A stretch of 37,647 nt of DNA from Mucilaginibacter arboris (GTDB lineage: Bacteria > Bacteroidota > Bacteroidia > Sphingobacteriales > Sphingobacteriaceae): positions 1 through 37,647 of the forward strand of contig NZ_WPIK01000023.1 in the NCBI RefSeq assembly GCF_009754915.1, read 5' to 3'. The position numbers were made by a program, and so were the translations under genes. This document shows positions 31,505 through 37,647 of this stretch, one piece after another. A model generated the notes under the pieces. That model was given only the letters and a program-made list of their open reading frames with translations. It ran no database searches and was not told the origin of the DNA. Positions within the stretch are counted from its first letter, which is position 1. Each line of letters begins with the position of its first letter.

Positions 31505-31672
31505 TTATTCTATTAAACTTAGTTTGTCAATTCTCTCGAAATATTTTTTGTTTAAAGTTGTTAAGTGCAAATCTTTAGAAATGGCTGTTGCTGCAATAAA
31601 CAAGTCAGCCAGTCCAATTTGTTTTCTTTTACGTTTCAGTTCTGAGTCAATGTCAACAGCAATTTGTGAAAT
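31505..31672 (-). pseudogene. vapC: C-terminal fragment of PIN-domain (VapC-like) toxin
   Basis: The frame to the stop at 31505 reads SQIAVDIDSELKRKRKQIGL then ADLFIAATAISKDLHLTTLN and KKYFERIDKLSLIE. GLADLFIAATA with the conserved acidic residue, and LTTLNKKYFERI, are the C-terminal half of a PIN ribonuclease. The N-terminal half with the first Asp is lost. The break coincides with a perfect 18-bp palindrome (31670-31710), upstream of which the frame soon meets a stop. Not functional as a toxin. Confidence 0.8.
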
Positions 31673-31710
31673 TAAACTACTATCGGCCTTCAGCCGATAG
31701 TAGTTTAATT
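31670..31710. repeat. Perfect 18-bp inverted repeat with 5-base loop
   Basis: AATTAAACTACTATCGGC and GCCGATAGTAGTTTAATT are exact complements with loop CTTCA. It marks the point where the PIN gene is truncated. Could be a rearrangement scar or a terminator-like hairpin. Confidence 0.9.
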
Positions 31711-31743
31711 CTGTCGTAAAAATTTTTTTGTGGAAAAATCACA

Positions 31744-31940
31744 GCTAACGGAAAAGGCTTGGCGTTTGTTGGGGAATTAGAATTCCGTCAGCTTGGAACC
31801 AAAGCCAATTGAAATACTGATGTTGAAGATAACAACTAAAAGCTAAATTGAAAAACGTAAGGCTGGAACAAAAGCAAAACAGAAGTACAAATGTTGATTA
31901 TACTTCCGTCTGTCCTAATAACGCTAAACCCATGTTAGCG
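31744..31940 (-). repeat. attC-like element b (197 bp)
   Basis: Left end GCTAACGGAAAAGGCTTGGC and right end AACGCTAAACCCATGTTAGC with GG beyond. The outer GCTAAC/GTTAGC boxes are exact complements; the inner boxes are less well paired than in c, e and f. It has the family's central phrases (AATTCCGTCAGC, GAACAAAAGCAAAACAG) but no dispersed repeat copy. It follows the DUF4287 gene on the minus strand. Confidence 0.7.
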
Positions 31941-31950
31941 GTTCGTTGTT

Positions 31951-32178
31951 TTATTCGGGGCCTTTAAAAGTGTGATAGATAGCCAATGAATGTCCATGTC
32001 CTAAATCAAAATCTTTTTTAAGCCATGCTATCACTTGGGCAGGTTTTACTGTTGATTTCAAAATGCCATTTTCAAAATATCCTTTGGCAATAGCTAATTT
32101 TTTAAATTCGTCAGGGGTTTTACCTGTCTTAATTTTGATATTCTCAAAATACTTCTGAACCGGTACTTTATTGGGCAT
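31951..32178 (-). CDS. DUF4287 family protein
   Basis: 75 residues: YFENIKIKTGKTPDEFKKLA then KSTVKPAQVIAWLKKDFDLG and HGHSLAIYHTFKG. This is the full DUF4287 domain, a small helical protein whose function is not known and which often sits on accessory cassettes. Last of a four-gene minus-strand group, right before attC-like element b. Confidence 0.88.
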   Translation of the reverse strand: MPNKVPVQKYFENIKIKTGKTPDEFKKLAIAKGYFENGILKSTVKPAQVIAWLKKDFDLGHGHSLAIYHTFKGPE

Positions 32179-32202
32179 ATTTTTTGATTTTTAAAATTAG
32201 TG

Positions 32203-32643
32203 TTACACATCAAATTGTCGAAGGTGGTGGTCAATATGTTTATATACAATATAACCTGTCTGTTCTTTCGTCATTGCTCCAAAAAAAGGATGAATAAAGC
32301 TATCGTTGGGAAAATTCTCATACTCATTAAGTAGCTTAATCCATTTCTTTTTTTCTTCGGTAAAATTAGGGTTGCTCTTTATTATAAAAGAAGAAACAGT
32401 AGCTAGATTTTTTTTCATTGGTTCATCTTTCATCATATCTTTTATCGCCCACTTACCAATTAACTTGCCGAGAAATGATTGTTTATATTTCTTTTTGCCC
32501 AATGCCATTTCATCCCATTGTGTACAATGTTTCATCATTTGCGAAACATTCATTTTGCCCCATTGAGCTGTGCAATTTTCATTAAGTGAACTAACTCTAT
32601 TTATCAGTTCATTTCTTGTCGTTTTCTCAAATATTGATTTCAT
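32203..32643 (-). CDS. DUF1569 (DinB-like) protein
   Basis: 146 residues from the ATG at 32643, chosen over the longer frame from 32679, which would overlap the VOC gene. Four-helix DinB-like fold with SLNENCTAQWGKMNVSQMMK HCTQWDEMALG, HPFFGAMTKEQTGYIVYKHI and DHHLRQFDV. The His residues of HCTQWDE, YKHID and HHLRQF fit the DinB metal triad. Such proteins may be thiol transferases or hydrolases; activity unknown. It starts 9 bases after the VOC stop. Confidence 0.85.
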   Translation of the reverse strand: MKSIFEKTTRNELINRVSSLNENCTAQWGKMNVSQMMKHCTQWDEMALGKKKYKQSFLGKLIGKWAIKDMMKDEPMKKNLATVSSFIIKSNPNFTEEKKKWIKLLNEYENFPNDSFIHPFFGAMTKEQTGYIVYKHIDHHLRQFDV

Positions 32644-32651
32644 TATTGTCG

Positions 32652-33062
32652 TTACTTTTTTTGGGTTAAAGAAAACCAATTTCCAGAGTCATCTTTAAAA
32701 ACAGCCGCTACGCCATAAAATTCTTCTTTGGGTGGTTTTGCAAATTCAACACCCTTGCTTTTTAATTCTTCATAAGTAGCGTAAATGTCCTTGCATTCAA
32801 ACCCTCCGTGTCCAAATGTTCCTTTTTGAATAAGTTCAGTAACTGTCTTTACAGCTTCTCTTGTAAACATTTCTCCTTCTGTTACAAGAAGCAGTGAAAG
32901 TTCAATTTCGGGTTGATCTGGCGGGGTAACTGTCAGCCACCTGTTGTCTTTTCCGATTGGGGCATCAGTATGCACTTTGAAGCCCAGTTTGTTTACATAA
33001 AAATCGTAAGCACTGGCCTGATTTAAAACATAAACGGTTGCGAAAGTTAATTTCCTAATCAT
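32652..33062 (-). CDS. VOC family (glyoxalase-like) protein
   Basis: 136 residues with two beta-alpha-beta-beta-beta units: KLTFATVYVLNQASAYDFYV then NKLGFKVHTDAPIGKDNRWL in the first, and GHGGFECKDIYATYEELKSK with FKDDSGNWFSLTQ in the second. The metal-binding pattern is partial. Members detoxify dicarbonyls or bind antibiotics such as bleomycin or fosfomycin. In this cassette group it stands between the AraC and DUF1569 genes. Confidence 0.88.
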   Translation of the reverse strand: MIRKLTFATVYVLNQASAYDFYVNKLGFKVHTDAPIGKDNRWLTVTPPDQPEIELSLLLVTEGEMFTREAVKTVTELIQKGTFGHGGFECKDIYATYEELKSKGVEFAKPPKEEFYGVAAVFKDDSGNWFSLTQKK

Positions 33063-33110
33063 TGCTTTTTTTAAATTGTTAATAATGGGTTAAAGGTCGA
33101 CTGATGATTA

Positions 33111-33560
33111 TTATTTAACTTCTTCAAAATTGCTATATTTTGTCCACCCGAATTTGTGGGCAAAGCAGCCTGAAATATAATTTAATGGGTTCTGTATAAT
33201 TTGTTGCCTTCTATATTGTTCTTGTGCCAAAAAAGTAGACGGTGAAACGCCAACATTTTTTTTGAAAAGTCCGCTAAAAGAACTCAAGCTCTCAAAACCA
33301 ACAGAAAAGCAAACATCTGAAACGGGTTTGTCTTTCTGAAATAATAGTATCGCATTATCAATTCTAACAGAGGTCAAGTATTGGTGAGGTGTCTTGCCAT
33401 AAATTTGTTTGAATAGCCTGATGAAATGAAATTTAGAAAAAAATGCTTCGTCTGATATATGGTCAATATCAATTTTATCGGCAAAGTTTGTATCAATGAA
33501 AAGTTTGGCTTGAACAATTCGTTTGTATAAATAAACTTTTGGATATTGCTCTGTCGTCAT
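33111..33560 (-). CDS. AraC family regulator (short, HTH only)
   Basis: About 149 residues from the ATG at 33560 (a longer frame begins at 33611). Two helix-turn-helix motifs: DHISDEAFFSKFHFIRLFKQ at about 35-54 and PVSDVCFSVGFESLSSFSGL then FKKNVGVSPSTFLAQEQ at about 82-120. There is no N-terminal ligand domain. The C-terminal tail CFAHKFGWTKYSNFEEVK is unusual. It may control the three genes behind it. First gene of the cassette group between elements c and b. Confidence 0.88.
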   Translation of the reverse strand: MTTEQYPKVYLYKRIVQAKLFIDTNFADKIDIDHISDEAFFSKFHFIRLFKQIYGKTPHQYLTSVRIDNAILLFQKDKPVSDVCFSVGFESLSSFSGLFKKNVGVSPSTFLAQEQYRRQQIIQNPLNYISGCFAHKFGWTKYSNFEEVK

Positions 33561-33606
33561 TTTTATTGTCTGTTCAATTTTTGAAGACTGTCGGTTTACA
33601 ATTACC

Positions 33607-33738
33607 GCCAACGTTCAACTATTGCTGAAGGCGGAGGGATTTTAAGCACTAAAGTTCATTAAAATTACAAATGTTCAATTACTTCCGTCAGCTTAATAGT
33701 ATTGCTTCAGCCCCGCTTTTGGCAATACTATGTTAGGC
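33607..33738 (-). repeat. attC-like element c (132 bp)
   Basis: Left GCCAACGTTCAACTATTGCT then GAAGGCGG; right CCCCGCTTTTGGCAATACTA then TGTTAGGC. Inner boxes ATTGC/GCAAT and GCGG/CCGC pair well. The right end GTTAGGCAC is the exact complement of the left end GTGCCTAAC of element d, across the Rpn gene. Confidence 0.75.
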
Positions 33739-33748
33739 ACAGTACTTT

Positions 33749-34585
33749 CTATAATTTGCTAATTTCTTCTTCCGAAAGTCCTGTTAGTTTAGCAATGTCA
33801 GTCATAGAAAGGCCCATTGATTTTGCTTGTTTAGCAATTTCAATTTTTCCTTCAATTTGTCCTTCGTCAAAGGCAGTATCGATAACGCCTTTCAGGTCAC
33901 GGTAAACTTTCAAGCTGTTTTCGTACTTGTCCAACTCTGTTTGTCCAAGATTGGCAAGTTCTGCTTTCTTAAATGCCTGCACAAACACTTCCTCCTTAAA
34001 AATTGCCGGGATGCTTTGGAAGTCCTCCAGATGTTTGATGAAGTACAGCCATTTGTCCAAACGGGCCTCCAACTGGTTTTCAGTTTTTGTGAAATTCGGC
34101 ATTTCTAAATACACATAGGTCAGCTTGTCGTAGAATACCTTACCGTTTTGGTTCTTAAGCTTTATCGTATGTAAAAACCCGCCCCGTTCCGGTCCGCTTT
34201 CGTAGTCATCAAAGGTAAAGTCTAAAATACCGATGCAGTAAACCGCTTTCAAATTATAGTTCCATTCACCCTTTTCCGCCTGTTCACGGATTGGGAAAGT
34301 AGAATAGTAAATAGTTCTTTCTTTAAAATAATTCTGTTTAGCTTTTTGCAGTTCTACGATGAATTTTTCGCCTTTGTCGTTTTCGCAATAAATGTCGTAA
34401 ACCGCTTTTCGGTCAAGGTCGGTTAGTCCGAGTTGTTCGGTGTTTTTGAAAGTCAGGTCAACAATTTTATTTTGTTCAGGCAAAAGTGCATTGAGGAAGT
34501 CAATAAGCTGTGGCTTACTGGCTTCTTCGCCAAATATTTTCTTAAAACCAAAATCGGTATAAGGGTTAATGTATTTTGCCTTCAT
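33749..34585 (-). CDS. Rpn family PD-(D/E)XK nuclease / putative transposase
   Basis: 278 residues of the PDDEXK_2 (Rpn) type. N-terminal YINPYTDFGFKKIFGEEASK is the family signature; the nuclease core is KAVYDIYCENDKGEKFIVEL followed by QKA, giving the Asp and the E-x-Q variant of the motif. The C-terminus ends in a coiled/helical part (GLSMTDIAKLTGLSEEEISK). Rpn proteins promote RecA-independent recombination and are annotated as transposases; some act as antiphage nucleases. It sits as a single-gene cassette between elements d and c. Confidence 0.9.
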   Translation of the reverse strand: MKAKYINPYTDFGFKKIFGEEASKPQLIDFLNALLPEQNKIVDLTFKNTEQLGLTDLDRKAVYDIYCENDKGEKFIVELQKAKQNYFKERTIYYSTFPIREQAEKGEWNYNLKAVYCIGILDFTFDDYESGPERGGFLHTIKLKNQNGKVFYDKLTYVYLEMPNFTKTENQLEARLDKWLYFIKHLEDFQSIPAIFKEEVFVQAFKKAELANLGQTELDKYENSLKVYRDLKGVIDTAFDEGQIEGKIEIAKQAKSMGLSMTDIAKLTGLSEEEISKL

Positions 34586-34676
34586 CGTTTTGTTATCCTT
34601 AACTTGTCTGGCAAATTTACAAAAAATCGTTTTAAGTCTGTCGTATATAGGTTGGCAGGTTGGTCGGCAGTATTGT

Positions 34677-34873
34677 GCCTAACGGAAAAGTATTGCCGAA
34701 GAACTGGAATTTATAATCCGTCAGCCCGAAACCAAAGTTAAATTTATAATAAAAAGTTGATGCTTCTTTTACCAGCTAAATTTATGTTCCTTCAACCGAA
34801 ACTAAAGCAAAATAGAAAAATAAAAGCTGAATTGTAAACTGTCAGCCAGTTTTTTGCCAAACCCATGTTAGCC
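34677..34873 (-). repeat. attC-like element d (197 bp)
   Basis: Left GCCTAACGGAAAAGTATTGC then CGAAGAACTGG; right CCAGTTTTTTGCCAAACCCA then TGTTAGCC. The GAACTGG/CCAGTT box pairs; the L-type box is TATTGCC on one arm and TTTGGC on the other, so the arms look chimeric. It carries repeat copy 30 in its centre. Confidence 0.75.
34761..34783 (+). repeat. Dispersed repeat copy 30, in attC-like element d
   Basis: ATGCTTCTTTTACCAGCTAA then ATT, preceded by AAAGTTG. Confidence 0.75.
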
Positions 34874-34945
34874 GCTTTTTGTGTTTTTGCTTTTTTGGGA
34901 CAAAAAAATCTTTAACAAACTTTGCCGGGCAAAAACACAAATTGC
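34874..34945 (-). other. Nearly empty cassette with inverted repeat
   Basis: Only about 72 bases lie between elements e and d. No gene fits. TTTGTGTTTTTGC (34878-34890) and GCAAAAACACAAA (34929-34941) are perfect 13-bp complements, so the unit would be a hairpin or encode a small RNA. Confidence 0.65.
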
Positions 34946-35077
34946 GCCTAACGGAAAAGTATTGCCGAAGTGCGGGATAATAGAATTCCAGTAGCCGAAT
35001 ATATTATAAAAGATTAATTGAAAAACTAATATTCAGCCTCTGTTCGTCAGCCTGCATTTTGGCAATACAATGTTGGC
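34946..35077 (-). repeat. attC-like element e (132 bp)
   Basis: Left GCCTAACGGAAAAGTATTGC then CGAAGTGCGGG; right CCTGCATTTTGGCAATACAA then TGTTGGC. GTATTGCC pairs with GGCAATAC exactly. It follows the 58-aa gene on the minus strand. Confidence 0.75.
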
Positions 35078-35091
35078 GGTTCGTGCTTTTA

Positions 35092-35268
35092 TCAAGCAGG
35101 TTGTTTGCTTTTTGAAGAAGTTTTTGTTTTGGCTTTTCGTAATACTTGCAGCCTTTGTTTTTCTTTGTCAGTACGAATGAACTCACTAATTGCAAGTTCC
35201 TCTTCTTTAGTCATTGGTTCTTGTCCGCCAATAAAGTCTACGTCAAGTTCTTTTTGTCTATTTTTCAT
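35092..35268 (-). CDS. Small protein, 58 aa, partner of GNAT-like gene
   Basis: Reads MKNRQKELDVDFIGGQEPMT then KEEELAISEFIRTDKEKQRL and a Lys-rich tail (KTKTSSKSKQPA). Its ATG (35268) overlaps the end of the GNAT-like frame by 11 bases, so they are coupled. Charged and helical. DFIGGQ.P.TKEEE.A.SEFI is a pattern I associate with small Bacteroidota cassette proteins; it could be an antitoxin-like partner. Function unknown. Confidence 0.7.
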   Translation of the reverse strand: MKNRQKELDVDFIGGQEPMTKEEELAISEFIRTDKEKQRLQVLRKAKTKTSSKSKQPA

Positions 35269-35790
35269 TTGGAAAATATTTATTGATGAGTTTTAATGCT
35301 GCAATTGTGTCAATAATCATAATACGTCCACCAGCATGCATTGCACCTAAAGTGTCTATATAATGTTGAACAAGTTGTGTTTTAGAAAAGAAGGAAACGT
35401 TGCCTTCATGTCCACGTTGAAAAGAAAGTTTACAGGCAAAAGCTACCAAATTACCAGGAACGCCTGCATAAACCTTTGATTTCCTTTATTGAAAGGTGCA
35501 CTTTCAACAAGGTGCATATAAACGTGGTCAGATTTGATCTCTATACTTATTAAGCCTTGTATTACAGTCTGATTGTTTACTATAGTCAGCTTATAAACGT
35601 CTCTTTCTGGTTGCTTAAATTCCAGTTTCCAATCAAACTGCCAGTCGTTTTTCTTAGTTACGCCCTTTAAGTCTGCATTTATGATAAGCGTAATATCAGT
35701 GGGGAAACTGTCACCTGTAATGATGTTTTCAATAGAATTGGTTAACTTGTCAACCTCAAAATCAAGTCCTATTTTTTTTCGTTGTTTCAC
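35258..35790 (-). pseudogene. GNAT-like acetyltransferase gene, frameshifted
   Basis: The first frame (35790 to about 35475) gives a beta-rich domain ending HVYMHLVESAPFNKGNQ; the second frame (to 35258) continues VYAGVPGNLVAFACKLSFQR then GHEGNVSFFSKTQLVQHYID and GGRIMIIDTIAALKLINKYF. Adding one A to CAAAGG at about 35475 joins them into about 176 residues. The pattern GVPGNLVAFACKLSF...RGHEGNVSF is acetyltransferase-like. A one-base deletion or error explains it. Placed in the cassette between elements f and e. Confidence 0.65.
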
Positions 35791-35873
35791 TAAACGAATT
35801 TACGAAAACTCGGTCGCTTTAGAAAGAAGTTTTATTGCTTTTAGGATGTCAGGCAGCATGACCGCTAACGGAA

Positions 35874-36056
35874 AGGGCTTGGCGAAGAACTGATATTTGA
35901 AATCCTTCTGCTGAAACCGAAGTTAAATTTATAATCAAATGTTGATGCTTCTTTTATCGGTTAAATTTTATTCCTTCTGCCGAAACTGAAGTAAAATAGT
36001 TAAACAAAAGCTCGAATTACTTCCATCCGCCAGTTTTTTGCCAAACCAATGTTAGC
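35874..36056 (-). repeat. attC-like element f (183 bp)
   Basis: Left GCTAACGGAAAGGGCTTGGC then GAAGAACTG; right CCAGTTTTTTGCCAAACCAA then TGTTAGC. GCTAAC/GTTAGC, TTGGC/GCCAA and AACTG/CAGTT all pair. Repeat copy 31 is in the centre. It follows the IS-truncated gene on the minus strand. Confidence 0.75.
35944..35966 (+). repeat. Dispersed repeat copy 31, in attC-like element f
   Basis: ATGCTTCTTTTATCGGTTAA then ATT, preceded by ATGTTG. Confidence 0.75.
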
Positions 36057-36068
36057 GGTCGTTGTTCT

Positions 36069-36380
36069 TTATTCGTTGTTAAGTCTGTCAATTGTTTTTT
36101 GAATCGAATAATCTTTATTTCTGTTCTTATAGTTTGGAATGTCAATAACGAAGTCTAGAAAGTGATGATTATTGTTTGTTCCTAAAGAACCGGAAATTAC
36201 TTGAATATTAACTGTGTCTTTGTCTTTACAATATTCGCAGTATTGTTTCAATTTTGTTCTCTTATCGTTCTTATCAACATAAAAATATGTTGAGTCAGAT
36301 GATTTTATTGAACTTCCTTTAATTGTGAATTTGGTTTTTAAATGCCCATTTTCTGGAACTCTGTATATTCTGCTGTGTTG
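36069..36380 (-). pseudogene. Unknown gene truncated by the IS3 element
   Basis: The remaining C-terminal part reads QHSRIYRVPENGHLKTKFTI then KGSSIKSSDSTYFYVDKNDK and ends YSIQKTIDRLNNE, about 103 native residues. The first ten codons of the open frame (from 36410) come from the IS end. YCEYCKDKDT contains a CxxC pair. No family recognised. The missing 5' part should lie beyond 37647. Confidence 0.65.
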
Positions 36381-36396
36381 TGTAAGCTCCCCATTT

Positions 36397-37239
36397 TTAG
36401 TACGTATCAAAAGTAGATTTTTCTCTTAGTTTTTCAATTTTATTATTGTTGTTAAAACCGGATGTGGGAATGTGGTCAGGAGCAGCGCCGGGTTTTGTGC
36501 CGGGCTGCTGTCCACATTTCCACATCATGGGTGACAGCCCACCTAAAGCGTCATGCGGCCGGTCATGGTTATAATCATGCACCCATTCCTGGCTGATTTC
36601 CCTTACCTCATCCAGATCTTCAAACAGATAACTGTCCAACACATTCTGCCGGTAAGTACGGTTGAAACGTTCAATATAAGCATTTTGTGTAGGCTTGCCC
36701 GGCTGGATATATTTGAACTCGATGCCCTGCATTTCGCTCCAGTCCTGAGCTATCCTTGCTACAAATTCAGGCCCGTTATCCATCCTGATTTTCTTTGGTT
36801 TGCCGCTTTTGTTAATTAAATGGTTCAGTACCCATAATACCCTGCTGCTTTTGATGGAATAATCGGTTTCAATAAATAACACTTCCCGGTTATGGTCGTC
36901 GATCACATGGAAAGAACGAAACTTCCTGCCACCCCAAAGTGCATCACTCATAAAATCTATGCTCCAGGTATCATTCATTTCTGCCGGTCGTACGAGCGCT
37001 TCTTTTACCCTTGCCGGCAAACGCTTCTTTATCTTTCTGCGCAGTGGCAATTGCAACGCTTTGTAGACCCGGTGCAGCCGTTTATGGTTGATCTTTTCAC
37101 CAGCATTGCGCAACCGGTAATAACATTTCCAGAAACCCTCGCATGGGTGCAAGCATGCAAATTCTTTCAGCTTTTCTGATACATGCTGATCGTCTTTAAT
37201 AGAATGGTAATGAAATGTACTGCGGCTGATCCCTATCAA
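36397..37239 (-). CDS. IS3 transposase OrfB, DDE integrase domain
   Basis: 280 residues from a TTG at 37239, but its real form is probably the OrfAB fusion made by -1 frameshift at 37320: the frame is open upstream through [20 protein letters not shown] and [22 protein letters not shown]_21-type region first, then the rve core. The catalytic triad is intact: Asp in [14 protein letters not shown] (about 94), Asp in [10 protein letters not shown] (about 153) and Glu in [14 protein letters not shown] (about 190). It cuts and joins the IS ends. The element looks complete and possibly active. Confidence 0.93.
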   Translation of the reverse strand: MIGISRSTFHYHSIKDDQHVSEKLKEFACLHPCEGFWKCYYRLRNAGEKINHKRLHRVYKALQLPLRRKIKKRLPARVKEALVRPAEMNDTWSIDFMSDALWGGRKFRSFHVIDDHNREVLFIETDYSIKSSRVLWVLNHLINKSGKPKKIRMDNGPEFVARIAQDWSEMQGIEFKYIQPGKPTQNAYIERFNRTYRQNVLDSYLFEDLDEVREISQEWVHDYNHDRPHDALGGLSPMMWKCGQQPGTKPGAAPDHIPTSGFNNNNKIEKLREKSTFDTY

Positions 37240-37313
37240 CTGGCATACCCTGCTGATGCCAAAGGGTTTCTCCTGAATACACTCTTTTATGACAGTTCGC
37301 TTATGGCAGGGTG

Positions 37314-37580
37314 CTAAAGCTTTTTTTCGATGATGTATCTGGCGGCCTCTAAATCCAGGGCAAGATTGGCATACATCCGCTTTAACCTGGTGTTCTCTTC
37401 TTCCAGCTCTTTAAGCCTTTTTAATTCTGTGGCCTCCAGTCCGCCGTAACGCTGGCGCCATTTATAAAAAGCGGCACGGCTCACGCCGTATTCCCTGGTA
37501 ATCTGTTCTACGGTCTTGCCCTGGTCAAACTCTTTTAAAATACGGGCTGTCTGTTCCGGTGTAAATTTGCTCTTCTTCAT
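37314..37580 (-). CDS. IS3 transposase OrfA (HTH)
   Basis: 88 residues from ATG 37580 ([18 protein letters not shown]); an upstream in-frame ATG at 37604 adds residues unlike the family. HTH_Tnp_1 motif [20 protein letters not shown] at about 24-43, then a leucine-zipper-like coil ([20 protein letters not shown]). It binds the IS ends and helps OrfAB. Its TAG overlaps the frameshift window. Confidence 0.93.
   Translation of the reverse strand: MKKSKFTPEQTARILKEFDQGKTVEQITREYGVSRAAFYKWRQRYGGLEATELKRLKELEEENTRLKRMYANLALDLEAARYIIEKKL
37320..37326 (-). promoter_or_regulatory. -1 frameshift heptamer A AAA AAG
   Basis: On the minus strand the end of orfA reads GAA AAA AAG CTT TAG. The heptamer is the canonical IS3 slippery site; a -1 slip continues GCT TTA GCA CCC into the orfB frame. 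Confidence 0.88.
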
Positions 37581-37647
37581 TTCTATACAATTTAAAGTTA
37601 ACACTTTTGTCTCCTTTTAAATCGTACTAATTTTGGGGAAGCTTACA

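Larger units (their letters stand above)
36381..37647 (-). mobile_element. IS3-family insertion sequence, 1267 bp
   Basis: Terminal inverted repeats: TGTAAGCTCCCCATTTTTAG at 36381 and, on the other strand from 37647, TGTAAGCTTCCCCAAAATTA, both followed by GTACG. It begins with TG and ends with CA, encodes orfA and orfB with a -1 frameshift site, and the last base of the window is the last base of the element. The left flank is GTTG; the target duplication cannot be checked. Confidence 0.92.

Noticed and set aside
31494-31700. 68-codon open frame on the plus strand
   Set aside because: It is the antisense of the PIN fragment, whose minus-strand reading gives clear family motifs.
35004-35195. 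63-codon frame on the minus strand overlapping the 58-aa gene
   Set aside because: It runs through attC-like element e and has low-complexity content; the 58-aa frame at 35092 fits context and overlap better.
36998-37012. GCTTCTTTTACCC in the IS3 orfB
   Set aside because: Coding sequence of a conserved transposase (RVKEALVRP region); only part of the repeat matches.

Overview
The window looks like a chromosome segment of a soil or freshwater Bacteroidota, most likely Sphingobacteriaceae (Mucilaginibacter/Pedobacter-like). Evidence: low-to-moderate GC, promoter boxes of the TAnnTTTG type, lipoprotein and outer-membrane proteins of Bacteroidota style, a cold-shock-associated small protein family, and paired genes typical of the group. 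There is no rRNA, tRNA or CRISPR array that I can see. The genus assignment is inference from protein style only.

Layout. 1-2300: a coiled-coil membrane protein gene split by an in-frame TGA, a decayed duplicate of the start of the next operon, and a lipoprotein gene whose natural start is out of frame across a T9 tract. 2497-6389: amidohydrolase, pirin, MarR regulator with a palindromic operator, and an MFS exporter. 6535-8735: a HEPN protein with an unknown partner, then a Bcr/CflA exporter. 8736-9881: a gene-poor stretch with many short repeats, a REP-like inverted pair and a frameshifted small gene. 9882-11424: aldo/keto reductase and Lrp/AsnC regulator. 11502-14570: a manganese/iron module (DtxR/MntR-like regulator, Nramp transporter fused to a universal-stress domain) followed by smpB. 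14669-15337: pcm. 15455-19635: a molybdenum block with modABC, a secreted sulfite-oxidase-fold protein without the usual Cys ligand, a cytochrome b561 and a molybdopterin oxidoreductase. 19730-28714: SemiSWEET, small membrane and acidic proteins, a beta-barrel protein, a cold-shock-type small protein with long leader, an MFS remnant, a two-domain UspA, a zinc alcohol dehydrogenase, a TPR/TlpA-like protein and an NmrA-type reductase. 29515-31222: DUF4256, SRPBCC and YdeI-type genes.

31303-37647 is the most unusual part: an integron-like cassette array. Six long imperfect palindromes (132 or about 183-197 bp), all in the same orientation, separate small accessory genes read from the minus strand: PIN fragment, AraC-VOC-DUF1569-DUF4287, an Rpn-type nuclease, an almost empty unit, and a frameshifted GNAT-like gene with a 58-aa partner. 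Each palindrome lies 3' of the gene(s) it follows. The terminal 6-9 bases of the unit borders pair across each intact cassette, as expected when cassettes excise as circles at attC sites. No integrase is in the window. An IS3-family element with an A AAA AAG frameshift site ends the window and truncates the outermost gene.

Across the whole window there are about 31 copies of a 23-bp repeat (ATGCTTCTTTTAYCRG followed by NTAAAAA), almost all between genes and in both orientations. Several are paired into hairpins and three sit in the centre of the attC-like palindromes. Two flavours exist (TTCTTTTA and TGTTTTTA). I do not recognise this repeat family. It and the cassette array are the two signals most worth following.
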